Origin: Ischnura elegans
Lineage: Eukaryota > Arthropoda > Insecta > Odonata > Coenagrionidae
Direction: 5' to 3'
NCBI RefSeq assembly: GCF_921293095.1
Contig: NC_060258.1
Location: 5,146,001 to 5,210,000 of the forward strand
DNA: 64,000 nt
Positions 1 through 10,511 of this stretch are shown here, piece after piece. How positions within the stretch are numbered: the first letter of the stretch is position 1; each line of letters opens with the position of its first letter. The translations under genes were made by a program, and so were the position numbers. The notes below the pieces were generated by a model. That model searched no databases. It saw nothing but the letters and a program-made list of their open reading frames with translations, and was not told the origin of the DNA.

Positions 1-303
1 CATGCTGGTTACCTCCAAATAGCGGACACTCAAAAATAGCAGACACCTCCCATTAGAACAGTTTTTAAATCCCGGTGGCAGAACATAGACCCTTATGGAA
101 TTTACTCGTCTAATTAGTGGACTATAGTCTAATGGACAGTTAAAATGTGTAAAATTTCCATAATAAACATCATGATATTTCCAAATAACAAATGAAGAAG
201 ATCGCAATTTTAACTTCATAGCAAATCACCACCACCTTAAAAAGTCAAATATATTTCCAGCATCAAAATTTTAAATGACGTAAGCCTATAAGACGGTATT
301 CAC

Positions 304-429
304 CTTGGATCCTTCGGCTGGCCATCAAAGTGAACGTTTCGTAATCGGTTCAGCTCCGAGTAGAAGATGCACAGGTCTTTGTCAAACCGTCTCCTCGAGA
401 TTGAGGCATATTCCATGCTCCAAATTGAT
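304..429 (-). CDS. Exon downstream of the XK-like exon, partial gene
   Basis: 126 bases between acceptor TTTTGCATTTAG and donor GTGAAT. In the frame that continues from 5050 (GT plus A gives Val) it reads SIWSMEYASISRRRFDKDLC and on to FDGQPKDP without a stop. The other two frames either stop or do not join. In XK-related proteins the second helix is followed by a cytosolic Trp/Tyr-containing basic stretch, which this could match. It ends mid-codon, so the gene continues to the left of the window. Confidence 0.5.
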
Positions 430-959
430 CTAAATGCAAAAGTTCAATTATATTAGTTCACTTACAATCAAGTAATAGTACATCAAATCTCCATCAGGAT
501 GAGTTCCTCTCAATGAAGCCTTTTAAAGTAAATTGAAGCTTATTTAAAGCTTTAAAATGTCGAATATCAGCATTTAAAAGGTAGATTAGCCTCACATACG
601 TAGGCAATAAAAATTCACCACTATCAAGCGATATGTAATTACATTCCTGATAGCATATACCTGTGAATGCCTGTTTCAATCATAATTAACAATAACTGAA
701 TACTAATATTTCTCCTCTTTTTTATTTCCTTCTGATAATTGTTTACCATTTCTAATATTAATGATAACAAGAGTATTTAAGCTTCCGTTGGTAAAAAAAA
801 CCGAGTCAAAATAACAAGACAGACAAAATTTAAGACCATAATTTACAGTTTGTCAAAAAATTATATTCTTGAACTCAGCGGTAACCCTTGGATGTGAAAA
901 ATATTTTCTCTAATGGGAATTTTAATATTTAACGTGATTTAATTCATTTAATTGCTTGG
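430..959. other. No gene seen (intron)
   Basis: AT-rich sequence upstream (minus sense) of the exon at 429-304. Nothing recognisable. Confidence 0.5.
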
Positions 960-1160
960 GACAATTAGGTTTACAAAACCCGAGCAGTAGACGACTTCCA
1001 TCGGATATTTGAACAAGGTAAATTATTTAGTTTCACAGCCCTGAGGACGATGACCGAGTCCGACATCGAAACGTTGGCAGATATGGAGTTCCTGACCCGG
1101 TGGCGATCCCGAGAACTCTTTACCAAGTCCATTCGCCGGGAAAGCACGAAATCTTTCAAG
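960..1160 (+). mobile_element. Penelope-like element terminal fragment (pLTR type)
   Basis: The core CCCTGAGGACGATGACCGAG, then ACATCGAAACGTTGGCAGA, a CTGACCCGG block and ATTCGCCGGGAAAGCACG is the kind of terminal sequence that flanks arthropod Penelope-like retroelements. A diverged copy of the same block lies at 49880-49965. It has exon-like borders (TTTCACAG before it, AAGGTAAAT after it) and an open frame, but the repeat match argues against it being a host exon. Confidence 0.55.
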
Positions 1161-1643
1161 GTAAATTATGTGTCCAAAAGACATTGTTATTACACGATGG
1201 ATATTTTTACGTCATATAGATATCCTATTTTAAACATCCACGACGAGTAATGAAAATGGCGTTACAAGTATATATCAGGTACTTGTTGTTAATAGGTTAT
1301 TGTAATATACGTGATATTCTTAATTGACATTGGACATATTAGAGTCAGAAGGTATTAAACTAAGGAATGGAAGGAAAAGACTAAGTCTAAATACTACTTT
1401 GGTTCATAAAATAAGTTAATGCAATTGTTCTTTTTTATCGCATTTAAGCATAAATTCATTAAGTATTACTTATTTCCTTAAAAAAAATTAATCAAAAAAT
1501 ATCCTTTAGAAACATGCTCAGTACAGAACTGAAGAGCACAGATGTTATATTAGTATATCTGGGGATTATCATAAACCATAATTAGCACAACCATAATTTC
1601 TCATTGGATGTTGTGAAGATGTAAAAGAGGTGTTGTAATATAG

Positions 1644-1817
1644 CCCTCCACGTCAACTTTAAGACATTGCTCTATCGTCTTTTGGCGGATCTTTTCGATA
1701 TTTGACGGATACCCATGCAACGTGAATTGGATTTACATGGATATTGCACAGACGTCGTACGTCAACGCCGACAATGTTCTCTGGATGTCGTTGGGATATG
1801 GATTGCTGCTTGGGAAG
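1644..1817 (+). CDS. Possible plus-strand exon of a membrane protein
   Basis: An open frame ends at a good donor (AAG followed by GTATGC). Its clearest part reads GYPCNVNWIYMDIAQTSYVN followed by a hydrophobic Leu/Gly-rich end. The 5' border is not settled: the frame is open from 1644 and I see no convincing acceptor. It lies inside the probable 4.6-kb intron of the minus-strand gene. It could be a nested gene, a processed-gene relic or a transposon exon. I do not recognise the product. Confidence 0.3.
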
Positions 1818-2424
1818 GTATGCCGAGAGTCATACGGCATTAGTTAGACTGTAGATACAAGCCGTATACTATTTCTATAAAATGTATTATTCTATGTTGC
1901 CATTTTTAATATAACTCCTATAATAATTTTAAAGAACCCGCATACCCATTTGATATAACTGGTATAAATAATTAACCAAAAAATATTCTGTCCTTACCTA
2001 ACAGCCAGTGACACTGATTCTAAGTAGAATATCTTCGAGGAGGTAGGCTTCCATCCCCACAGCTTCCTAAAAAGAGAAGGAAATTTTGTCAGTTGCATTT
2101 ATTAAGTTATTGGTCCAAGCAATCAGAGCAGAAATCGCACAGGGAAAGGAGTATCTTTTGTAAAAAGAAAGAATCCGCACATAGAAAGTTCAATGACCCA
2201 AGTGGAAGCAACTTTAAGTACGTGCTGTGATTCCTTTAGCATCAGGGACGAATCAAAGGTGTGTCCGGGTCCTGAGGCCAAGCATGTAACTTCCGTCAAT
2301 ATAGAGGTATGTTTCACAAAATCGGAGAAAGAGAAAAAAACATCATGTAAATGGGGCACGAGTATTGTAAAGGAGGTTCCTCAAGTCAGCTTCTGAATCT
2401 GTTGTCATCCACTGCGCATTTAAA

Positions 2425-2510
2425 TGAAGTTGCAAAAGTCGCCACACGCGTCGCTGACGGACAAATTAATCCAAGTTTCACGCGGAAATAATTAGATATA
2501 ATTAGGGGTG
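2425..2510 (+). repeat. Dispersed repeat family R1, copy 1
   Basis: AAAAGTCGCCACACGCGTCGCTGACGG followed by GGAAATAATTAGATATAATTAG is matched by diverged copies at 20995-21070 and 26213-26290, all on the same strand. The family is not recognised. Flanking similarity fades on both sides, so the full length is unknown. Confidence 0.45.
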
Positions 2511-2631
2511 ATAACAGAAATTTATGACATTAGTTACGTAATCTAACAAATTCATAACTTTCGAATTATACCTCGCGAATTGCAAACGTTAGAATGCAAA
2601 ATATAGGAATTGAAAATATCAAATATCTTTG

Positions 2632-2754
2632 TTTTATTCCACACTTTATTTTTAATAGCACAACCCGGGTTTCAACATCTAGTGTTATGTTCAAGTGATG
2701 ATAACACTAGATTATAACACTGATAAATAAAGTGTGGAATAAGATAAAGATATT
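2632..2754. repeat. Fold-back hairpin of Penelope-type terminal sequence
   Basis: The start (AATATCTTTGTTTTATTCCA) and the end (inverse of it) pair, as do TCTAGTGTTAT and ATAACACTAGA near the loop. The left arm carries an extra stretch with ACCCGGGTTTCAACA. The motif of GTTTCAAC near ACACTAG resembles Penelope-like termini, and here the unit is arranged head to head with itself. Confidence 0.5.
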
Positions 2755-2954
2755 ATTTTTTATTCAATAATGAAGCAATTCCACCAAATAACGCCTGACC
2801 GCGTCTTATATCAAAATATTGGAATATAATAGAAATTCATTGCACTCAACACCACACTTCTGACAGTTTAAAAGTATATAAACCCATTATCACCCATTTT
2901 TTCTTCTAATCAACGGCAAAAACGTACACAGTTTCAGCTCTAATCAGAAAATAT

Positions 2955-3631
2955 TTAACACTTGAATGACCGGGGGCGGTCAATGGACCGTTTTCGTTAT
3001 TCTTTGGCGCACCATATCGTTATTTTCAGATCAATAACGCTATGATATTTCGACTTATCATATTTGGGAACAAATACTCTTAAAAAATTAAGTTTTTTGG
3101 GGGGAAATAATTTTGTCCAAAAAAATGCCAGCTTTTACCTATGACGACCGCGGGCGGTCAAGTGGCCGTTTTTTGTATTTATTACCGTAATTTAGATCTC
3201 TCTGCCGATCCTTGATGTCATTTTCATCAAATATTATAGCGTGCCCTTTACCACAAATGAATACTACTCAAGTTTGACTCTCATGTCTTTGATACAGTTT
3301 TTACGTATGATTTTTCTACTATATATTTTTAGGCAAGAAAATTTCACCAGATAACGTTTTTATAACGCTACTTGTGTTTTAAAACACATGACGTATTATT
3401 TTTTAAATATTTAAAAAAAATTGGTGCAATTAATATTTTTTGCAAAGTTCATTTCATTTTCTTAGCACTACATTTAATCTTAAAACATAATTGAAACTCC
3501 TCTACACTCGTTAGGTAAAAATATGGAGGTAATTCGGATGAAAGAATACAAGAAAAGGGCGAACGGTCTATTGACCGTTGGCGGCCATAATAGGACATGC
3601 AGCTTATCCCAGTCATTCTAGTGTTTATTAA
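2955..3631. mobile_element. piggyBac-like non-autonomous element (MITE)
   Basis: The left end is TTAACACTTGAATGACCGGG; the right end, read inward, is TTAA then AAACACTAGAATGACTGGG. Both ends sit on TTAA, the piggyBac target. The motif GGCGGTCAATGGACCG occurs just inside both ends (2974-2991 and, inverted, near 3563-3590) and again at 3147-3168. The right end has three extra bases, so one border is slightly altered. No transposase is present. Confidence 0.55.
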
Positions 3632-5049
3632 CATGTTCTTTTATGCTGAAAATTGAAATGGCAAAATATGTAGCTGCCACAATAATTATGCTGGAGTAGA
3701 AAAATTTCAAATTTTTTAAGTGAGAAGTCTCGAAATTTAATTTCTTCCATCAGCGGATCTGGGTCAGAAAGGGTAAAAATGCGATTGAAGTGGCATCAGA
3801 AATCAGTTTTCCAATGGGAGGAATTAGGCCTTTTGTCATTTATTTTTGTAAGACTTGGAAAGTAATCTGTGTTTACTATTTATTATTTGTGATTTTATTA
3901 ATCAACTTGGCAAAAATCCCGGTGTCATTTTTCTTATTTCTGCTTTACGTGAGTAAAACTATATCTTTGTCTTTCCTGGAGTAATATTATTATGTGTCAC
4001 TTTGTACTTTTTGATGTTTCATTAGGCCAGCATCTAAGTCCCTTTCCGTCGCAGTGGTTGGCTTTTTATACGCAAGATCGTTAAAAAGAATGAAAACCGT
4101 GGAAAATATGCCCTGAATGCACACTAAATAATCATAAATCTAACAAAAACCGAAGCAGAATGATATATTTATAATTACAAAGTAACATTTAGCGTTGAGA
4201 AAAACTCATACGATAGCGTATAAACTCATACGAAGTTTTGCAATTGTGTGGCCAAATTCAACGAAAGGTGTACTGTTTAAAACTAAATTTCTTTGAGAAG
4301 CACAAGTGACTTACATTTTAAAATGGTCCTCACAAATTCTATAGCAGCCTTTTTTAAGGCATGCTGTGTCCGTGCAGTGTCGTACCACAGCTTTCTTCGG
4401 TCTCGGTCATTTTGTATGGCAAAAAATTCTTTTTAATATTTTACGAGAGGTAGATTCACATCTCGGCATACAACAGTGTAAGTAATGTTTTCTTCCATTC
4501 ATTTTAAACTCTCCGTTTTACCTACTATTCATTTATACCCTCAACGATGTACACTACAAGGCGCTCTCTATCAAGCAATGCAGAGATCATGTGTTTCACA
4601 CGGCATCAACAAGGTGTCGCCTTAGAATACGTTTTTGGCGCGGTATTCAAGTTAATACCTGAAACTGCTCTAGGGGCGCAATCATTCAGCGCTCAGTGGT
4701 AAAATTTGGTGAGAGCCTTTTTTACACCCATTGCATTATAAATCAAACATAACATTCGGTAATCCAATCCAATCCAATTTATGCATTGATCACTCAGAAT
4801 CGAGAACATGTTAGCACAATCATCAACTAAATTGCATTCTTGCAATCAATATTCACCCAAACATAAAAATTGAAATTAACCGAAGTTAGTTATGAATCAG
4901 CTTAGGAAAAATGTAACTTAATAAATATTAAAAATAACTGCTATGAAGACATATAGGTTTAATTAAATAGTTAACCACATTTATAAAAAACAATTCTGAT
5001 AGACTATTTTTAAACATTTCATCCCAACAATGGCTGTGGTTGTACTTAC
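3632..5049. other. No gene seen
   Basis: Probably intronic. CTCACAAATTCTATAGCAGCC at 4330 is similar to 53647-53667, hinting at an old repeat, but no element could be outlined. A TCCAATCCAATCCAAT run lies at 4763. Confidence 0.4.
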
Positions 5050-5213
5050 ACGATAACGTTGCTTATGAACTCGGCCACCATTGGTCCAAAAATAAACATG
5101 TTTGTCAGGGCAAAGTAGAGGTAATTGCTGTGCAAATAGTGTCGAAGTGCCATCATCGAATCTGTTGCAAAGTCTAGCATGTAGAGAAGTGGGAACAACA
5201 TCAAAAGGCCAAC
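5050..5213 (-). CDS. Probable XK-related-like transmembrane exon
   Basis: 164 bases, with an acceptor after a long pyrimidine tract ending CCAAAAAG and donor GTAAGT. The 54 codons give two hydrophobic segments (GLLMLFPLLYMLDFATDS and YFALTNMFIFGPMVAEFI) joined by RHYLHSNYL. The pattern hydrophobic helix, Asp-x-x-Thr-Asp, aromatic loop, Tyr-Phe-x-Leu-Thr, helix with a central Pro resembles the first two membrane helices of XK-related (CED-8-type) scramblase-family proteins. That assignment is from pattern memory only. Phase 0 in and two bases out fit both the exon at 14621-14123 and the exon at 429-304. It may be the 3' part of the same gene or a separate gene downstream. Confidence 0.5.
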
Positions 5214-8200
5214 CTTTTTGGAACAGAAACATAGAAACAATAATAAGAGCTCTTGCTTCATACCCATTCAAGTTTATGTATCTCAAGAAAAATTACAGTT
5301 ATATCTGGTTCGGTTTAACTTTGCGGTAAAGCTATCAAAAGTAAATGTTTAATGAAAGAGTCAACTAAATGTTTGATAATTAATTGTAATTATTATTTTT
5401 TTGACCAAATCATCCTACTATGATGAAGGAGTTAAACTTCTTCCATTATCTTCTCAGTCCATATATTACGTATGGATGTATGTTGGAGATTATATGAAAG
5501 ACAAAAGCACCAATTCTCAAGTGCATGGGCGTAACAATCGCCGAAGCGGAGATATACACATGTATTGTGATTCAACTTCCATGTACAATAAAAAACCACT
5601 TTCATTTGGCGATAAGAAAATGCAACTCATCTCTTACAATCGTTGAAAATGACTCTAACAGGATATCATACGAGTCAAATATGAAAAAATCCCTGATTAA
5701 TAAATACTAGCATAGTATAAATGAGGTCCTTGAGGAATCCTTATCTTAGAGGAGTGTGATATGGTTGTTTATGGATGTACACTCGAATTCAGCAGTATCA
5801 ATAAGTCAGCCGGGAACTACATAATGATTTTCCTGGAGGGGAGGCGATAAAACGGACGATTTTATTGGTTCTATTTGAAAAACTGAGTTAGTACGAAAAT
5901 TTCCTCATGTCTTATACTCGGTATGAAACAGCTGCCACGAATTCTCGGTCTGAGATAGCTACTTCCAGTTAAAGAATATAGTTGGCGGCCAATTCACGTA
6001 GCTAGTTTGAAGCTACCGGAACGGGAGCTTTGAGTTAGAGAATTCACCTCTTAAAGACAGTTACGCTCCCACGCATGACTTAAGAAAACTCATAATGTTG
6101 CATCATAAATATTGAATTGTATATTGGCGTAGTGGTTAAGCCTAAGATATATAGTATCAATCTGAGTGAAGGGGTACGAACGTATTTGAGTGCATATTTT
6201 TTCAACGACATATAATGGCGAATAAATATTTATCTTATTCGTTTAAATGCACATGATCCACTGCTGTCGTTCCAAAATTTTGAATGGCGAGTTATTGGCA
6301 AAATGTTTCTGTTACCCGCGGATACCGTTGTCTCTGCGGCTACCGTAAGTGGTGCCATAAAACTATATATTGTTGCCAAGGAGACCGAAATGTTTGTGTA
6401 TGCGTCTGATAAGGGGAGTGTCCGAAACCGGGTCTCAGATTTCAATCAAACTTTGCCGTATTTTAGTCCTTCTACAGCTGTCCACTAATCACCCCACATA
6501 TAAACAATAGTTTAAACAAGAAATTTAGTCAAATATTTAAATGTCAACGGTATTGCCTTGTAAACTGCAAAATATTGATTCGTAAGTGCTTGCCTGGCAG
6601 ACGGTCGTCCCGCAATCGATTCTTGTTGAAGGTCTTTTTTTCACAATTTTTTCCACTTTTAACTTTACAAAAGGCTGCTATTTATCATTATTTGCATGCT
6701 TTTAACTGGAACCTTAATTTTGTGCGTGGATCTCTTTTTTGCAACGGGGCGACGCCTGATATTTTTCTATACTTCACATAGAAGCAAGGTAACAGCTTTT
6801 ACCGCAATATATTTTACCTGTAAATTTCAATCTACGTTTTTTATTTAAAACATTATTTATGTATTTTTGGTTTGGGGATGATTCGTGGACAGCTCTCGAT
6901 GAACTACAACTATACAAAATTTGAAGATATAATATACAAGTATATTTACACGAGAATAAACACGGGGCTCATATTTTGGCATCTTAAGTGGTTTAAGATG
7001 AAAACTGGCGGCCGATATATCGGTGACTTGAACGTTTGAACGGAGCAAAAAAGGTCATCCATCCAAGTATTTAGTATCAGAAATGATGGAACAAAATATA
7101 ACATTGTTAAGTAGTAATCTTGGTCGTACCCAGGATCAAAACTGCAACGGCTTTCACCACAATTTAATTTGAAACGGGTAAGTAATGCACCATAATTTTT
7201 TCTCAGCCGAAAACAATAATACGGATTCAAAAACGTTACTTATGTTTTATGTGAAGTTTGATTTGTGCCCCTGCAAAATTTCTGGCTCCAACGACAGATA
7301 GCAAAGCTGCAGGACCGTATCGAAATGGCCTATGTATGTTACATACGTTGCAAGCAGCGAGTCGTCATTGAATTTCTCAGTGCAAAGAAATGAAGTATAG
7401 GGAATATTTAAATACGTTTTGCTAAATCTATGGAGTATTTAATGTCAATAGAAGTACAGTTAGTCGCTGGGCCAAGAGGACGAGGGCATCAAAAGGCGGT
7501 TCGACGGTGCTCCAAGATTTGCAGTAGTCGGGGACCAGAGCAAGGATCGGTAACAACAAGGCATATACGCCCCTGTTTGGCACTTGCGAAAGGCCATGGA
7601 ACGGGCCGGAGACTACGAGATAAATAGGGTGTATAGTTAAACCATTATTATTTGGTGCTTGCAATTCTCATACTGTGCAATAAATAAACGCCGAATGGGG
7701 CATTGATTTCTGGGCAACCCTCGTACGGAGGGGCAAGCCGTGGTCGTTCAAGCTATAACAGAATAAAGATCAAGAAAACCATAATATCTAGAAAATTACA
7801 ACCGCTTTATAAGTTTTAAAAATTGTTTGCTCTGCAATGAAATGTTTCTATTTACACTGCATGTTTTATACTAATAACACTTGTCTATGGTCGAACCCTA
7901 AAACTGCGGCAACGTTTTTCAACGTGTTGTACACTAGCAGCGAGAAAAACGTATTTTGACGTTTGACCATTGCTCGGCAGCCTCCCAAAATTTTTATTGT
8001 TACCTGGTTAAAACTAAAGTGCATTTTTCCTCACAGTGGGGATCACTAATGCGGCTTAACTCTTCCCGCCATCCCTTACGGCATTTCCTATCCTGCTGCC
8101 CATTTCGTAATGATTTCTTCCCGTTCCACGATATTAATATGCCTATGACAAATGCCTATCTGTTCGTACGAAAGAAAGAAGAATGACCCCAGATTAAAAG

Positions 8201-8555
8201 GTTTCACTCCCTACGGGACAATCTGCCAGACTAGAGGGTACAACGTTTCTTGGTTCTCTTCCGCACAGGCTGGTAGCTTAAATTATGTACCCCCGGAGTC
8301 TAAGGGTATGAAGAAAATTTCGATTTGAATTAAACTACTTTTGCTTCTAAGGGGGGCAGCTGCACCTTACTGCCCCCCGCTGGGTACGCCCATCTAAAAA
8401 TTTCTCCTAAAGATGTGTCGATTTTATTAAATAAGCTACGCAATGTCATTTCACAGTCTTCCGAGGCGTTTTTGTCTAGATGATTTCTCTATCTTTCGTG
8501 TTCTCGCCACCTTGTTTGCCATGTACACCTACATACTACCCCGCAAGGCGCCTAA
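5214..8555. other. No gene seen (probable intron)
   Basis: Short open frames only (for example 6303-6488, 7430-7627), none with recognisable motifs or paired splice sites. At 8345-8395 a GGGGGGCAGCTGC / CTGCCCCCCGCTGGGTACGC segment is probably part of a MITE that also occurs near 33350. Confidence 0.4.
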
Positions 8556-9215
8556 GGCTGGTCGTACTCCGGAAGCGTATTAGGGTGGCTTCGCGCTCAC
8601 GCGTACTCGAGACGTAAGAAGCGGCAACAAGATGAGCGGCTGCAAGCGCAGAGCTCGTCCATTACAAGAGAACTGGCGCTGCCAGTGGACGCGTGTGTTG
8701 TTTATAGACACCCGTGATTTTGGCTATGTTTGAAAAAACAGTGTTATCGATAAGTATGAATTTCGAGGAATTATACCTGCTTGACAGTACTTTCCTCGTA
8801 AGACGTCTGATGCAAGCTGGCAAGAAAAGATCTTTTTGCGAGGTCCCAATTTATCAGATGAATAGGACGATGGGCGAGTACAACCATTTACATATGGATT
8901 TAGGAAATGAACCGCCATAGATTTTTTACGGCTATCGGATGACACAGGGCACTTTCCGTTATAATATGAATAATAAAGAGAAAATTATGTGCGCAGGAAG
9001 TCTCAGTTCTAGCGTCTGCGAGCGACAAATCCAACCCAAACAGGATGTGGACCTTGGGCGTGAGTGCGCCTGATTATCTCCGCAGGTTGGCACCTGCAGT
9101 GGACGCGGGTATGTCTGACTATGGGTTATAGAATTTGCAGTGCAAATCCGCTTTATTTCGCTTACGTAGCGTGACCGCGAAGCCGCCTGAATACGCTTCC
9201 AGTGTATGACCAGCC
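8556..9215 (+). mobile_element. PIF/Harbinger-type MITE with transposase stub
   Basis: The ends GGCTGGTCGTACTCCGGAAG and (inverted) GGCTGGTCATACACTGGAAG continue as imperfect inverted repeats for about 50 bases. The flanks are TAA on both sides (8553-8555 and 9216-9218), the three-base target typical of PIF/Harbinger. Inside, 8760-8920 (+) encodes LDSTFLVRRLMQAGKKRSF and then MNRTMGEYNHLHMDL, which resembles the N-terminal start of Harbinger transposases (Lys/Arg-rich, then Gly-Glu-Tyr/Phe-His-x-Leu). The catalytic part is missing, so this is an internally deleted derivative. Confidence 0.7.
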
Positions 9216-10511
9216 TAAAAAGCGTTTGGCAGGGGGTGTTAGAACATCAACCATTTACACATGAAAAGGAAATGCTCGAACGGAATTACGACAAGCATTT
9301 ATTATAGTCACTTATGGCTTGGGGGAAAACGAGTTTCCATATCTTTCCGATCGGCAAAATATCTCTCTTAATTTATCGCTTATGTCGGACTTGGAAATAT
9401 AGTGGGGATCTGATATTATGTTCTCCGTGTCGCTCTTAACCCTTTAACATCAGGTGTGTCGAATTCGGCACAAACCGCCGGAATCATTTTTCCTCAGTAG
9501 CCACGTAATTTATTTCGCTATTGCCGCTTGTGACGTTTTTGGCACGTTCTTATCTGCCGACAGCGATAAGTTTTGGCACCGAACGAGGAAAGGTAGAACT
9601 CTAGCTTTGATCGGAAAAGGTCAAAGCAAACCGCGCTGAGCATCGTATACATACGGTGCTTTTCTTTTCGTGTTTGGCCTCCCTAAGTAAGATGATATGT
9701 TTCTAAAATTTTGTGGTATTCCTCTTGGTTTATTAAAATGTAACATGTAATCGCGACATTTTAACATTTAAGATTATTTTAAATTGAAGTAAGAATAGTT
9801 GGGTGACGAAATCGTCCAATTGGGCTCCTACGGAATGATAGCAATGTAAGACAATAAATCGCGATCGAAACCTAATGTCTCACATTTCATAAATATACTT
9901 CATTATGTCGTCGTAGTTATGTTATTGAGAGTGAAGTGTAGTTATATGGCTATGTTCCAACATTTATGCTGGCATTATCAGATTTTTTACTCCGCTGACA
10001 TAAAAAAGTGAATCTCTTAACTTTTTATGGAAGAAGGAGGAGGGATGCTGTTCAAAATTTGATGGTGACCCAGGGGTTAGCAATGCTCCTCATGCAGATG
10101 AAAGCTCTGGTGATGAAGATTTGAAATAGGAATCACCTGATGACTCCTAAAGTGCTTGCAAAGTTTTTTTTTTAAATTACAAAATGCCATGTACATTTGT
10201 GTTTAATTTACAATGCCCGCTGTTTCATTACATTTCATGAAAAATAATTTGGTTTTTTGTTACTTTTAGCAACCATCTACGGCAATTCTTCAAATACTTC
10301 CCGAGAGTTTGAATAAGAATTCCAGCCGTTCCATTAAATAACATGAAAAATAACTCAGTCTGCTGTTATTTTTACCGAACATCTTCGGAGATTCTCCAAA
10401 TACATCTCCATTCATTTTTATGTTTTGTTAAAATGATTAACAGCACGTAGTAAATCCATTTTATAATAAGTGTTCGACAGGTATACGTAATTCTCTCCAA
10501 ATTTATTTCAC

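Noticed and set aside
1050..1160. Open frame with splice-like borders as a host exon
   Set aside because: Its core is repeated at 49880-49965 and matches Penelope-type terminal sequence, so it is repeat-derived.
6123..6180. tRNA-like stretch (TAGTGGTTAAG ... GGGTACGAACG)
   Set aside because: The B box is poor and no cloverleaf could be drawn; too weak even for a SINE call.
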